The notes: generated by a model not told the origin, from the letters alone. Positions 9,601-18,791 are shown, numbered from the stretch's first letter. The stretch is DNA of 62,733 nucleotides from Verrucomicrobiota bacterium (GCA_028293565.1 JAQGON010000203.1:1-62733), one strand, 5' to 3'. Numbers and translations: made by a program.

Positions 9601-10383
9601 ATGCGGCTCCTGGTCACGAATGACGACGGCATCGACAGCGTCTTTCTCCACGAATTGGTCCGGGCGTTGCGCGGCGCCGGCCACGATCTCTTTGTCACGG
9701 CCCCGAAACACGAGCAGAGCTGGATTGGAGCCGCGAAGTCCCGCCATCGTCCCGTGCATGCGACGGCCGCCGACCGCGGGTTCGGCTGCCCGACCTGGAT
9801 CGTCGACGGCACGCCCAGCGACGGGGTGAACATCGCGCTCGACCATCTCCTCCCGCCGGGCGCCGGCCCCGAGGGCGTGGTTTCCGGGATCAACGTCGGG
9901 CTGAACGCGAGCCTCGGGTTCATCATCGCGAGCGGCACGGTCGCCGGCGCGTGGGAGGGTGCGCTGCACGGCCTCCCGTCGATCGCCTTCTCGCAGGACC
10001 TCACGATCGAGACCTACGATCGCCTCAAGGCGCACGGAGGACAGCCGGACAGCGAACTCCTGCGCTCGCTGCTCACGTCCGCGCGGAAAGCCGCCGAGCT
10101 GACGCCCGCCTTGATCTGCGGAACCCCCGCGCGGAGTTTCATCGTGCACAACGTGAACTTTCCCTTCCCGCACGACCGCCCGGCCGACGTGCATCGCACC
10201 GTCCCGGCTCAGGTCGTGGTCCCGCGCCTGTTCAGCCCTGCCGCCGACGACGGCACGCATCGGCTGGTCTTCCGGCATGGCGAGGATCTCTCGCCCGCGT
10301 CGCCGATGACCGACCGCGCCGCCATCGCCGCGGGACACATCAGCCATACGATCCTGGATTACCGGAAGCTCGGTCATCCCTGA
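9601..10383 (+). CDS. surE: 5'/3'-nucleotidase SurE
   Basis: The 260-residue protein begins MRLLVTNDDGIDS, the metal-binding N-terminus that defines SurE phosphatases (Asp pair at residues 8-9). It continues with DLFVTAPKHEQSWIGA, GTPSDGVNIAL and SGINVGLNASLGFIIASGTVAGAWEGA, all SurE landmarks. SurE dephosphorylates nucleoside monophosphates in the cytoplasm. It stands after a repeat-containing spacer and has no obvious functional tie to the glycan genes upstream. The length matches the family. Confidence 0.92.
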   Translation: MRLLVTNDDGIDSVFLHELVRALRGAGHDLFVTAPKHEQSWIGAAKSRHRPVHATAADRGFGCPTWIVDGTPSDGVNIALDHLLPPGAGPEGVVSGINVGLNASLGFIIASGTVAGAWEGALHGLPSIAFSQDLTIETYDRLKAHGGQPDSELLRSLLTSARKAAELTPALICGTPARSFIVHNVNFPFPHDRPADVHRTVPAQVVVPRLFSPAADDGTHRLVFRHGEDLSPASPMTDRAAIAAGHISHTILDYRKLGHP

Positions 10384-10490
10384 ACGCGAATCGCCCGGCG
10401 CAGAAGCCCTTCGGCGCCGGCATCCCCTCGCCCACGCTCGCGGCTACAAGGTTTGCGTCCGCCCTCGTTTCTGTTTGCTTTCGCGGTTCC

Positions 10491-11522
10491 ATGATCGAAG
10501 TCCGTCATCTCACGCGCGTGTTCCGCACCTACAAGAAACGGCCGGGTTTCTGGGGCGGCGTGCGGGGCCTGTTCCGGCGCGAGTTCGAGGAAACGGCGGC
10601 CGCGAAGGACGTCTCCTTCGACATCGCCGAGGGCGAGTTCGTCGGCTTTCTCGGACCCAACGGCGCCGGCAAGACCACGACGCTCAAGATGCTTTCGGGG
10701 CTGATTTACCCGACCAGCGGCACGGCGCGCGTGGCGGGTTTCGACCCGACCAAGCGCGAGAACGCGTACCGGCGGCTGTTCGCCCTCGTGCTCGGCCAGA
10801 AGAACCAGCTGTGGTGGGACCTCCCCGCGATCGAGTCGTTCAATCTCCTCTGCGCCATCTACGGCCTGCCCGCGAACGAGTTCAAGGCGTCGCTCGACGA
10901 GCTCGTGACGCTTCTCGACGTCGGGAAAAAACTCAACGTGATGGTCCGCGAGCTCTCCCTCGGCGAGCGGATGAAGATGGAGCTGATCGCCGCGCTGATC
11001 CACCGCCCGCGCGTGCTTTTTCTCGACGAGCCGACCATCGGGCTCGATGTCGTTTCGCAGAAGGCGGTGCGGCAGTTCCTGCGGGACTACAACCGGCGCC
11101 ATCGCGTCACGATCCTGCTGACCAGCCACTACATGGCGGACATCAAGGAACTTTGCGACCGCGTGATCGTGATCCACAAGGGCACGAAGATCTACGACGG
11201 CGCGCTCGACCGCCTGGAAACCGCCGGCGGCGCGCGCCAAAAAATCATCACGTTCCTCCCCGCCCTGGCGGGAACCCTGAGCCTGGCGAACGGATTGCCG
11301 GCCGGCGCCCGAGGCACCTCGCCCGCATTTCCGGACACATGGCAGTCCCGCCACGGCACGACGACCCGCTCCGACGACGGGAAATTCACGCTGCGCGTGC
11401 CGGTCGACCAGGTCGTCGCCGTCTCCCAGGAAATCCTGAGCGCCGGCCCCGTCGCCGACATCACGATCGAGGACGTCCCGCTCGAGGACGTGATCGCCGA
11501 GCTGTTCACCTCGCAGAAATAA
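10491..11522 (+). CDS. ABC-2 type transporter ATP-binding protein (orphan)
   Basis: The 343-residue protein has Walker A GPNGAGKTTTLKML (about residue 54), signature LSLGERMKMEL (about 154), Walker B VLFLDEPTIGLD (about 174) and a switch region LLTSHYMADI. An N-terminal extension after residue 10 (TYKKRPGFWGGVRGLFRRE) and a C-terminal domain of about 100 residues match the subfamily that pairs with ABC-2 permeases such as those for O-antigen or viologen-type export. The start ATG at 10491 begins MIEVRHLTRVF, the usual first strand. No permease gene follows: the next genes are convergent. The partner must be outside the window or absent. Confidence 0.88.
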   Translation: MIEVRHLTRVFRTYKKRPGFWGGVRGLFRREFEETAAAKDVSFDIAEGEFVGFLGPNGAGKTTTLKMLSGLIYPTSGTARVAGFDPTKRENAYRRLFALVLGQKNQLWWDLPAIESFNLLCAIYGLPANEFKASLDELVTLLDVGKKLNVMVRELSLGERMKMELIAALIHRPRVLFLDEPTIGLDVVSQKAVRQFLRDYNRRHRVTILLTSHYMADIKELCDRVIVIHKGTKIYDGALDRLETAGGARQKIITFLPALAGTLSLANGLPAGARGTSPAFPDTWQSRHGTTTRSDDGKFTLRVPVDQVVAVSQEILSAGPVADITIEDVPLEDVIAELFTSQK

Positions 11523-11586
11523 GCCCCGGCAGGGTTGTCGCCGCGAAGCTCGCGCAGGGAATCGTCCCGCGCCGCCCCCACCACCC

Positions 11587-12426
11587 TTAACCCAGCTCCG
11601 GCCACGCCGCCGCTTTTCCCGTGAGCTGGTGGATCAAGCTCCGGGTTCCGCCGATCGCGCGCAGGATCGCCGCGCGCAGCGATGCCTCGTTCAGCGCGAC
11701 CTCGAACCTCACACTCGCCAGTTCCTCCGGCGTCAGCAGCTGCTCCACCCTCCTCCCGTCGGGATACGACACGAGGCGGCGCCGATATCTCAGCTCATGC
11801 ATGAGCCGGAAATTCGTCTCGACCAGCGAGCGATGCAGCCAGCGCTGGACGGCGACAAATTCGCCGCGCTCCAGTTTCCCGAGGATCGACTTCGCGTCGA
11901 CATACGCGCCGTCCGCGAGCGAAACCGCGTCCTCGTCCGAAAGATGCGACAGCGGGATCTCCTTCACCGCCCGCGCATAAAACCGCTGCCAGCCCTCCCC
12001 GCCCTTCAGCACGACCTGCCCGAAGCTCATCACCAGCGCGAATTCCCCGAGGCCGCGCTGGATGCTTTTCACCCGCCGGTGCAGGCCGAGAGTGAAGGCG
12101 AGCCGCCCGAGCCACAGCCGGCGATACGGCACCACCACGAAATCCGCCTCGCCGCCCGAAAAGAGCGCCGTGACCTTCTGCACCCCGCCGAACACCGGAC
12201 GCACCGCGTACGCGACCAGGGTCTGGCCCCGCACACCGGCGGTCCAGCTGCGATCGAGGTAAATCCGCGGCCGGGTCGTGACGATCTGCAGGTCGACGTC
12301 CGACCACGGGTCCGCCGGCTGCGCTTCGCCGGCGAGCGAGCGCGCGTGCGAGCCGAACACCGCGGCGACGCGGATGTCCCGCTGCGTCCTCATCCAGTCG
12401 CGCAGGGAATCCAGCAGCGTCACCAT
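11587..12426 (-). CDS. ANT(6)/AadK-like nucleotidyltransferase
   Basis: The 279-residue product carries the nucleotidyltransferase-fold active site: FGSHARS (G25-S26) followed by PWSDVDLQIVT with metal-binding aspartates D43 and D45. The WSDxDL form is typical of streptomycin 6-adenylyltransferase-like proteins (PF04439). Members transfer AMP to small molecules, but many are not resistance enzymes. Its ATG overlaps the stop of the upstream kinase gene (7-base overlap with the gene ending at 12420), so it is the last gene of the 18.5-11.6 kb operon. That context suggests a role linked to signalling rather than drug resistance; this is an inference. Confidence 0.75.
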   Translation of the reverse strand: MVTLLDSLRDWMRTQRDIRVAAVFGSHARSLAGEAQPADPWSDVDLQIVTTRPRIYLDRSWTAGVRGQTLVAYAVRPVFGGVQKVTALFSGGEADFVVVPYRRLWLGRLAFTLGLHRRVKSIQRGLGEFALVMSFGQVVLKGGEGWQRFYARAVKEIPLSHLSDEDAVSLADGAYVDAKSILGKLERGEFVAVQRWLHRSLVETNFRLMHELRYRRRLVSYPDGRRVEQLLTPEELASVRFEVALNEASLRAAILRAIGGTRSLIHQLTGKAAAWPELG

Positions 12427-14201
12427 TGGCGCAGCGACAGCAGGATCTCGGTGCCTTCCATGCCGGGCCCGGCGTGGATTTCGCCGTGATGCAGCCGCAG
12501 GATTTCCCTGGCCAGGAAGACCCCCATGCGCCCCTGGTTCGGCACCGCGCCCTCGACCGGCTCGGGCAGGATGCCCTCGAGCTCGAGCTGGCGGCCCTTG
12601 AGGGAAAAGAGCGCGGTGAGATCCGCCCCGCTTCCGGTCGAGCGCACCTGCAGCGAAAGTTCGCGGGCGCCCAGCTCGCCGCGGTTCTCCGTCACCGTCG
12701 CGATCAGCGACCGCAACGCGAAATCGAGGAGCTTGCGGCTCACCGGGAGGACCACCGGGTCGGGCCCCACCTCGACGCGCACGCCCAGCGAATGCCCGAT
12801 CGTCTGCGCCAGCTCGCGCAGGTCGGTCAGCGCCACCTCGGACTCGTGCAGCGCGTGCATCATCCCGATCTGGCGGTTCAGCGCCTCGAGCTTCGTGATG
12901 TCGCTCTTCACCGTCTCGATCAGCGGCGGCGTCAGCGGCTGTTCCGGCGTGCTGTGGCGGTACGTCGCCAGCGACACCAGCGCGTTGCCCAGCTCGTGGC
13001 TCAGCGTCAGCGCCAGCTCGCGCAGCAGCATCCGGCGATTGTTCCGCTGCCGGGACGCCGCGTCGTGCACCTCGCCGCTCGCCTCCTCCCAGAACGCCCA
13101 CACCCCGCCGGTCTCGGCCAGCAGTCCCGCGCTGGCGCGAAACGGCTGCCCCGTGGCCGGCGCGATCCGGCACACCTGGCGCGTGCGCCGGGCCTGGCCG
13201 ATCAGGTCCCGCACGACCAGCGGCACGTGCCGCGGCACGCCCTCGTCCGGTTCCAGGACCAGCGTGCTCGGAAGATATTTCGCGCCGAGCCGCGCCTGCT
13301 CGGCCATCTGGTGCAGGCGGGTGAGATGCGCCGACTTCGCCAGAAAGTGCCGCAGGAGCCGGGCGAAAAAAACGGCGCGGGTGCGGTCCGACTCCTCGTA
13401 AGGCTCGCCGTCGTCACGCACGCCGAGCGCGATCAGGCCGAGGAGGCGGCCGTTGTCGTGGATCGGCACGAGGAGCCGCGCGCCCCAGAGCGCGAGCCGG
13501 TTGCGCACCGCCAGCTCGGAGACCGGGTCCGCCGGGCCCTCCCAGTTCGAACCGTCGATCACCGCCGGGTGGCCCTCGAGCAGCGCGACGATCGGGTCGT
13601 CGACCGAGAAAAACGACGTGCCGCGGTCCGCGCGGAAACCGTCCGCCTCGCGGAGGAAAAACACCGCGTGCGAGGCGCGGAGCATCTGCCGCGACGCCCG
13701 CCGGCACTCGGCGATCAGCCGGTCGCGATGGTCGAGGTTCTCCACCGCGCCCTCGACGAAATCCCAGAGCTCCGCGACGTCGGCGACGCCCGACGTCCGC
13801 ACCGGCGGCCGCGCGGCCTCCGAGCGGCGCGCCTTTTCCGTGAGGAGCTCCACCATCGACTGTTTTTCCGCGAGCTCGTCGACCAGCGGAAGCAGCTCCG
13901 CCAGCCGCGTTGTGCTCTCCTCGTAGGAAAGGTACACCCGCGCCCGTCCCGACAGCCGCGCCTGCTCGAAGGGAAGGCTGCGCGGCTCGCCGACGAAGAT
14001 GGTGGGGCTGCGCGCGAGCGACGAGGGCAGCGACGATTCCGCCGCCGCGTCGAGCACCACGACCGCCGCGAAGCCCGGCGCCGTGCCCGAAGGGAAATTC
14101 TGCGGCGCCAGCCGGAGGGCCGACTGCCCCGCGGGCAGCTGGCGCTCCCACGCGTCCGCGAGGACGGTGTCGGCAGTCGCAAGAATGACTAGGCTTGGCA
14201 T
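12420..14201 (-). CDS. Degenerate cytosolic sensor kinase with GAF domain
   Basis: The 593-residue protein starts with a receiver-like fold (MPSLVILATADTVLADAWE) that lacks a clear phospho-acceptor. A GAF-like domain follows at about 165-290, then a dimerisation helix with an H-box-like ALTLSHELGNALVSL (H402). The expected ATPase part is poorly conserved: I find no N-box asparagine and no DxGxG, only a late GVFLAREILRLHHGEI and GPGMEGTEILLSL resembling G2/G3. It may be a pseudokinase acting as a scaffold or partner of the membrane kinase gene just upstream, which it overlaps by 13 bases. No membrane segments are seen. Confidence 0.75.
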   Translation of the reverse strand: MPSLVILATADTVLADAWERQLPAGQSALRLAPQNFPSGTAPGFAAVVVLDAAAESSLPSSLARSPTIFVGEPRSLPFEQARLSGRARVYLSYEESTTRLAELLPLVDELAEKQSMVELLTEKARRSEAARPPVRTSGVADVAELWDFVEGAVENLDHRDRLIAECRRASRQMLRASHAVFFLREADGFRADRGTSFFSVDDPIVALLEGHPAVIDGSNWEGPADPVSELAVRNRLALWGARLLVPIHDNGRLLGLIALGVRDDGEPYEESDRTRAVFFARLLRHFLAKSAHLTRLHQMAEQARLGAKYLPSTLVLEPDEGVPRHVPLVVRDLIGQARRTRQVCRIAPATGQPFRASAGLLAETGGVWAFWEEASGEVHDAASRQRNNRRMLLRELALTLSHELGNALVSLATYRHSTPEQPLTPPLIETVKSDITKLEALNRQIGMMHALHESEVALTDLRELAQTIGHSLGVRVEVGPDPVVLPVSRKLLDFALRSLIATVTENRGELGARELSLQVRSTGSGADLTALFSLKGRQLELEGILPEPVEGAVPNQGRMGVFLAREILRLHHGEIHAGPGMEGTEILLSLRQW

Positions 14202-16207
14202 GGGAAAACGATGCGGAAGGTCGCGCCGCGACCAGGGATTGTGGGGTCAACCGCAATGGTCGCGTCGAGGCCCGCGAGAATGTCGCTGCAGATCGCGAGT
14301 CCAAGCCCAAAGCCGGACGACTTCGTCGATTGGAACGGCTGGAAGAGCCGCGGCCGGATTTCCGGCGAGATGCCGGGGCCGCTGTCCTCGAGGACGACCT
14401 CGATGCCCGCCGGCACGTTGCGCGTGGCGATCTTCACCCAGCGTTCGCCGGACTGGCTCTCGACGGCCTGGATGGCGTTGAAGCACAGGTTCAGGAGCAC
14501 CTGCTTGGCCGCCGAGGCGTCGGTGTACACCTTGTCCGGCGCGGCCTGGAAGTCCGTGAGGAACGGGATGCGCTTGTCGACCGCCTTGGCCGCCACGAGC
14601 TCGAGGCTCGAACGCAGCACCGGGTGCAGTTCGATCGTCTCGGCCAGGTAGACGCGCGGCGACGCCAGGTCGAGCAGCTGCTCGGTCAGGCGATCGATGC
14701 GCATGACCTCGTCGCCGATCAGCCGGAAGAACTTCTCGCGGAACGCCGGGTCGTGGTAGTGCTGCGGCAGGAGCTGCACGAACGCCTTGATCGAGACGAG
14801 GGGATTCCGGATCTCGTGCGCGAGGCTCGCGCCGAGGAGGCCGACGGTGGCGAGCTGCTCCGCGCGCTGGGCCTTGACCGAGAAATGCGCGCGCTCGAGG
14901 GCGTTCTCGATGATCGACGCGAGCTCCATCAGCTGCGTGACCTGCGGGTAGGTGAACGGCTGCCGCGAGGCCGACACGCCGACGCCGATGACAACGGTGA
15001 GCGTGGGGCCCTCGCCGATCACCACGACGCCGAGCTGGTGCTCCGCCAGGAATTTCCCGAGCTCGATCCGCTCGGGCGTGGTTTTTTCGCGGGCGAGGCG
15101 CTCCGGCGTGGCCCAGCGGATCTGGCGGAGCGTCCGCACGACCGAACATTCCTCCGGCAGCTCCACGCCGCAGCCGCGGAGCGGGAGCGTCCCGCCGCCC
15201 GAGAGGACGATGCCGTTGTCGGTGTGCCCCCACCCTTTCAGCACGGTCAGGAACGCCTGTTCGAGGCTTTCGACACGGAGCTCGCGGCGGGCGACGGCGT
15301 ACGCGGCCTGCCGGACGGCCGAATCCTGCGGGTAAAACTGGAAAACGCGGTTCAGCCACCCGTTGAGCGACGCGGCGAACCAGAGCGCGAGCGCGGTGGT
15401 GGCGATGAAGGCGAACGGCTCGGGCAGGACGAGCTGCACGACGAGGTCCGCGACGTATGCCGTCGTCGCGACGAGCAGAATGAGCGTCACCTTCTGCAGG
15501 CCGACCTTCATGATCTGGCGCGCGTCGAAGATCCGGTGGGTCGTGATCGCGATGACGAGGGCGGTGTAGAAGGCCAGGATGACGAGCGGCTGGAGCTTGA
15601 TCAGTCCGGGCATGCCGAGGACGGCGCGGAGCACCATCAGGAACAGCACGGCGAGCACGGTCGAGCTCCCGCCGAGGAGCACGAGCTGGAGCTCGAGGCG
15701 GCTGACGCCCTTCTGGGACCGGACCTGGCTGATCGCCTCGCGGCAGAGCGCGGCGTAAACGAGGACGATGCCGGCGGTGTAGGCGTAATAGCCCCAGCCG
15801 TAGACCTGCTTCTCCGCGGCCTGGTGGGTTTCCCGCCCGGGAATGAACCAGTCGGTGAACGGCAGGATCGCGAGGGCCAGCGTCGCGAGGAACCACCACC
15901 GGCTCCGCCACAGCACGCGCCCGAGCGCCTCGCCGCCGGTGACGATGCTTTCCTTCATCACCCACAGCTGCAGCGGCAGGAAGGCGCCGACGGCGGTCGT
16001 GACCCGCAGCCACCTCAGGCCGTTTTCCTTGTCCGTGACGGCCATGTACAGGAACCACAGCCACGTCGCGACGTGAAGCGAGGCGCTGAAGAAGTTCTGG
16101 TTGATCCGCCGGCGCGGGTTCGACCACAGCGCCGCGAAACCCACGATCACGGCGGCCAGCGCCGCGAACACGTACGGATTGAGGATTATCGATTGAGCAC
16201 CACGCAT
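14189..16207 (-). CDS. Membrane sensor histidine kinase (multi-TM, GAF-like, HisKA, HATPase)
   Basis: The 672-residue protein has an N-terminal membrane domain of about seven helices (residues 10-300). A GAF-like region follows (about 310-440), then HisKA with SLAHEIRNPLVSIKAF (His about 464) and a complete HATPase domain: NLCFNAIQAVE (N box), VLEDSGPGISPEI (G1), STKSSGFGLGLAICSDIL (G2). The architecture resembles PrsK-type kinases of exosortase systems, but no exosortase is visible here. It overlaps the ketoacyl-synthase-like gene by 22 bases and the next kinase by 13, showing strong translational coupling. The likely partner receiver is the hybrid protein encoded at 17396-18535. Confidence 0.88.
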   Translation of the reverse strand: MRGAQSIILNPYVFAALAAVIVGFAALWSNPRRRINQNFFSASLHVATWLWFLYMAVTDKENGLRWLRVTTAVGAFLPLQLWVMKESIVTGGEALGRVLWRSRWWFLATLALAILPFTDWFIPGRETHQAAEKQVYGWGYYAYTAGIVLVYAALCREAISQVRSQKGVSRLELQLVLLGGSSTVLAVLFLMVLRAVLGMPGLIKLQPLVILAFYTALVIAITTHRIFDARQIMKVGLQKVTLILLVATTAYVADLVVQLVLPEPFAFIATTALALWFAASLNGWLNRVFQFYPQDSAVRQAAYAVARRELRVESLEQAFLTVLKGWGHTDNGIVLSGGGTLPLRGCGVELPEECSVVRTLRQIRWATPERLAREKTTPERIELGKFLAEHQLGVVVIGEGPTLTVVIGVGVSASRQPFTYPQVTQLMELASIIENALERAHFSVKAQRAEQLATVGLLGASLAHEIRNPLVSIKAFVQLLPQHYHDPAFREKFFRLIGDEVMRIDRLTEQLLDLASPRVYLAETIELHPVLRSSLELVAAKAVDKRIPFLTDFQAAPDKVYTDASAAKQVLLNLCFNAIQAVESQSGERWVKIATRNVPAGIEVVLEDSGPGISPEIRPRLFQPFQSTKSSGFGLGLAICSDILAGLDATIAVDPTIPGRGATFRIVFPCQA

Positions 16208-17388
16208 GCGTTGGTTCCGGAAAGTCCGTGGGCGTTCACGATCGTCGTGCGGTGCGCGACATGACGCGCCTGGGCGCTCAGGTTCAACGGGCAGCTAGGA
16301 TCGGGGTATTCCCAGTTGACGGTCGGGGGGATGATCGAGTGTTTCAGCGAAAGCGCCGCGCATCCCGCCTGGATCGCGCCGCCCGCGCCGAGGGGATTGC
16401 CGATCGCGCCCTTGAGCGAGACCGCGGGGATCCCCGCGAGATTCGCCCCATAGATCCGCTGCAGCGCCTGCGCCTCGGCCTGGTCGATCAGCTTGTGGCC
16501 CGGGCCCCACGCGTTGATGCAGTCGACGTCGTTGAGGTGGATGCCCGCATTGGCCACGGCCAGCCGGATCGCGTCGTAAAGCCCCGCGCCCAGGCTGTCG
16601 ACCGGGTCCGACGCGAAGGCGTACCCCGTGACGTAGGCGTAGGCCTCGCGCGGGCTCTGCTCGGGCTCGAGCAGGAGGACGCACGCGCCTTCGCCGATCA
16701 CGCCGGTGGTGCGCCACAGGTCGAACGGCCGCGATTGGCGCTGCGGATTCTCCGGGTTTCCGGGGGCGAGGCCGGCCATCTTGAGCTCCAGCATCGGGTG
16801 GAAATAAATCGGGGCCTCCGTGCCGCCGCAGAGCGCGATGTCCGTCTCCCCGCGCGCCACCATCTCGGCGGCATGCCCGATCGCGTCCGTCCCCGCGCAG
16901 CACGCGCTCTGCAGCGCCAGCGTGCGGGTCACGCCGCCGATGATCTCGCCCAGCGTCCCGGAAATCGAGCTGACCGACGCCGAGAACACCGAGCTGGGAA
17001 GCCCGTTCACCGGACCCTTCCGCACGATCATCTCCACCCCCTTGTTGATCGACCCGAAATCCATCAGCGACGCCCCGATCATGACCAGCGGCGAGCGCCC
17101 GCGCAGCGATGCCAGCGTCAACCCCGCGTCCTGCATCGCCAGCGACGCCGCCGCGACCGCGAACTGGGTGTGCCGCGGCATGCGCTTGCTCGACACGTCG
17201 GGGATGTGGGATTCCATCCGGAAGCCCTTCACCTCCGCCGCCACGAAATGACCGGCCTCCTCGGGAAATTTTTTCGCCGTGCTGACGTGGCTGACGGGCT
17301 CGAGGATGCCCCGCCAGAACGCCTCCTTGCCGATCCCGGCGGGTGTGATGAATCCGAGTCCGGTGATCTTGACGCGGCGGCGTTTCAT
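16186..17388 (-). CDS. Beta-ketoacyl-ACP synthase-like protein with His-to-Trp change
   Basis: The 400-residue product has a full thiolase-fold layout: KITGLGFITPAGIG at the N-terminus, nucleophile Cys163 in ALQSACCAGTDAIG, conserved Lys326 in SLKGAIGNPLGAGG and the second active-site histidine in VNAHGLSGTNACVVL (H387). The position of the first catalytic histidine, normally NAHGT, reads NAWGPGH (W294). FabF-type enzymes use Cys-His-His for decarboxylative condensation, so this one may acylate without condensing or act as a partner subunit. No acyl carrier protein or other fatty-acid gene is adjacent; it sits between a receiver/kinase hybrid and a membrane kinase, 7 bp after the former. Confidence 0.85.
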   Translation of the reverse strand: MKRRRVKITGLGFITPAGIGKEAFWRGILEPVSHVSTAKKFPEEAGHFVAAEVKGFRMESHIPDVSSKRMPRHTQFAVAAASLAMQDAGLTLASLRGRSPLVMIGASLMDFGSINKGVEMIVRKGPVNGLPSSVFSASVSSISGTLGEIIGGVTRTLALQSACCAGTDAIGHAAEMVARGETDIALCGGTEAPIYFHPMLELKMAGLAPGNPENPQRQSRPFDLWRTTGVIGEGACVLLLEPEQSPREAYAYVTGYAFASDPVDSLGAGLYDAIRLAVANAGIHLNDVDCINAWGPGHKLIDQAEAQALQRIYGANLAGIPAVSLKGAIGNPLGAGGAIQAGCAALSLKHSIIPPTVNWEYPDPSCPLNLSAQARHVAHRTTIVNAHGLSGTNACVVLNR

Positions 17389-17395
17389 GAAGCGG

Positions 17396-18535
17396 TCAGT
17401 CCGCCGCCGGAAAAACCATGCGCACGATCGAGCCTTCGCCGGGAGTTGATTCGAGCGTCATCGTCGCGCCGTGCGCGCCGAGCAGATGCCGGCAGATGCT
17501 GAGGCCGAGGCCGGTGCCGTTTTTCTTGCTGCTGAAGCCGCCCTTCAGCGCGCGCTTCATCCCGTCGGCGTCCATTCCGGCGCCGTTGTCCAGGATCGTC
17601 AGCTCGATGTTCCGCCCCGCCCGCGCCACCTCGACGGAGATGCGGTCCGCGCCGGCCTCGAGCGAGTTCTTGAAGACATTCTGGAAGACCCGCATCAGCT
17701 CGAACTTCGAGCCCCGGATCGCCGCATGCGGCAGCCCGGAAAACTGGATCGCGACCGTGCTGAAGAACACCACCTGCTGGACGTCGCGCGCGACCTCCAC
17801 CAGATCCAGCGGGGTGAAGTCGGCGGTCTGCTTCGAGGTGAGGCGCCAGTTTTCGGAAAGATGATGACAGTATTCCGCCGCCCGCTCGACGACGCTGGCG
17901 TAGTCCAGGAGCCGGCGCCCGCGTTCCGGGTCGGTGTTGCTCACCATCCGGGCCTCCTCCACCAGCAGCGTGGCGTAGCCAATCACGACGGTCAGCGGGT
18001 TGTTCAGGTCGTGCACCAGTTCCACCGACGCCCGCCCCTGCCAGATCTGCGGCTCCTTCTGCTCGATCTCGCGCTTCAGCGCCGCGTTCAATTCGTGCGC
18101 CTCGGAATTCATCTTCGCCTGCTGCCGGCGCACGCGCGTGGCCTCGGTCTGCTTCCGCGCCGCCTCGATCAGTTCCACGATGTCCGGCGGCTTCCGCAGG
18201 TACTGGTTCGCCCCCGCCACCATCGCCTGCTGCGCGGTGTTCAGCGTGCCGTAGCCCGTGAGCATGATCACCGACACATGCGGATCGATTTTCCGGAGCT
18301 CCTCCAGCGCGCGGATTCCGTCCATTTCCGGCATGCGGATGTCCAGCACCACGAGATGATACGGTTTGGCCCGCAGTTTCGCCAGCGCTTCGGCCGCCCG
18401 CTCCGCCGTTTCGACCGCAAATTCGGACGACAGCGTGAAGGCGATGGATTCCCGCGGCCCGTACTCGTCGTCGACGACCAGAACGAGCGGCTTTTCACCC
18501 ACGGTCAGACCCGTCGCAGAAGGGGGGGTCAGCAT
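17396..18535 (-). CDS. Response-regulator receiver fused to histidine kinase
   Basis: The 379-residue protein has an N-terminal receiver domain: acidic pair VVDDEYG, phospho-acceptor D65 in VVLDIRMPEMDG, and K115 in YLRKPPD. A coiled linker (about 125-165) leads to HisKA with VELVHDLNNPLTVVIGY (H175) and an HATPase with NVFKNSLEAG (N), ILDNGAGMDADG (G1) and GTGLGLSICRHLLG (G2). Such receiver-first hybrids relay phosphate between kinases. It heads the five-gene operon running to 11587. A TTG start at 18553 would add six residues; the ATG at 18535 is preferred because the receiver then has a normal length. Confidence 0.88.
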   Translation of the reverse strand: MLTPPSATGLTVGEKPLVLVVDDEYGPRESIAFTLSSEFAVETAERAAEALAKLRAKPYHLVVLDIRMPEMDGIRALEELRKIDPHVSVIMLTGYGTLNTAQQAMVAGANQYLRKPPDIVELIEAARKQTEATRVRRQQAKMNSEAHELNAALKREIEQKEPQIWQGRASVELVHDLNNPLTVVIGYATLLVEEARMVSNTDPERGRRLLDYASVVERAAEYCHHLSENWRLTSKQTADFTPLDLVEVARDVQQVVFFSTVAIQFSGLPHAAIRGSKFELMRVFQNVFKNSLEAGADRISVEVARAGRNIELTILDNGAGMDADGMKRALKGGFSSKKNGTGLGLSICRHLLGAHGATMTLESTPGEGSIVRMVFPAAD

Positions 18536-18653
18536 GGCGCGGATTCGGACCAAAAAAGCCGCCGGTTGCCGGGTAAATAACGCTCGGGGAGCATGACAGG
18601 TGTTTGCAGACGGGGCTAACCGGTGTCAAGAGACGCATCGGCGGGGATTTCAA

Positions 18654-18745
18654 AGGTGGAACGCATTGCCTCGACGCGTGGGACGGTTGTCCACAAAGCG
18701 CGGCAGGCTCGCGCCGCCAGCGCGTTGAGGCGACGCGCTTCGCCC
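18654..18745. repeat. Imperfect inverted intergenic repeat (GGTGGAACGC family)
   Basis: Between the divergent operon start and rmuC a stretch beginning GGTGGAACGCATTGCC is followed by loosely complementary GCGTTGAGGCGACGCGC. It resembles the clearer element at 54628-54720 and the partial copy near 47211. No gene is seen in 18536-18791; the promoters of both flanking genes must lie here. Confidence 0.45.
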
Positions 18746-18791
18746 AACCATCTGAGGTTGATTTCAACCCCCGGGACCAAACACTGGGCGG

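Noticed and set aside
11587-12426. Aminoglycoside resistance gene
   Set aside because: Only the nucleotidyltransferase fold is supported; the operon context is signalling and no resistance island features are present.
14189-16207. PrsK of a PEP-CTERM/exosortase system
   Set aside because: Architecture is similar, but no exosortase, PrsR or PEP-CTERM protein is visible in the window.
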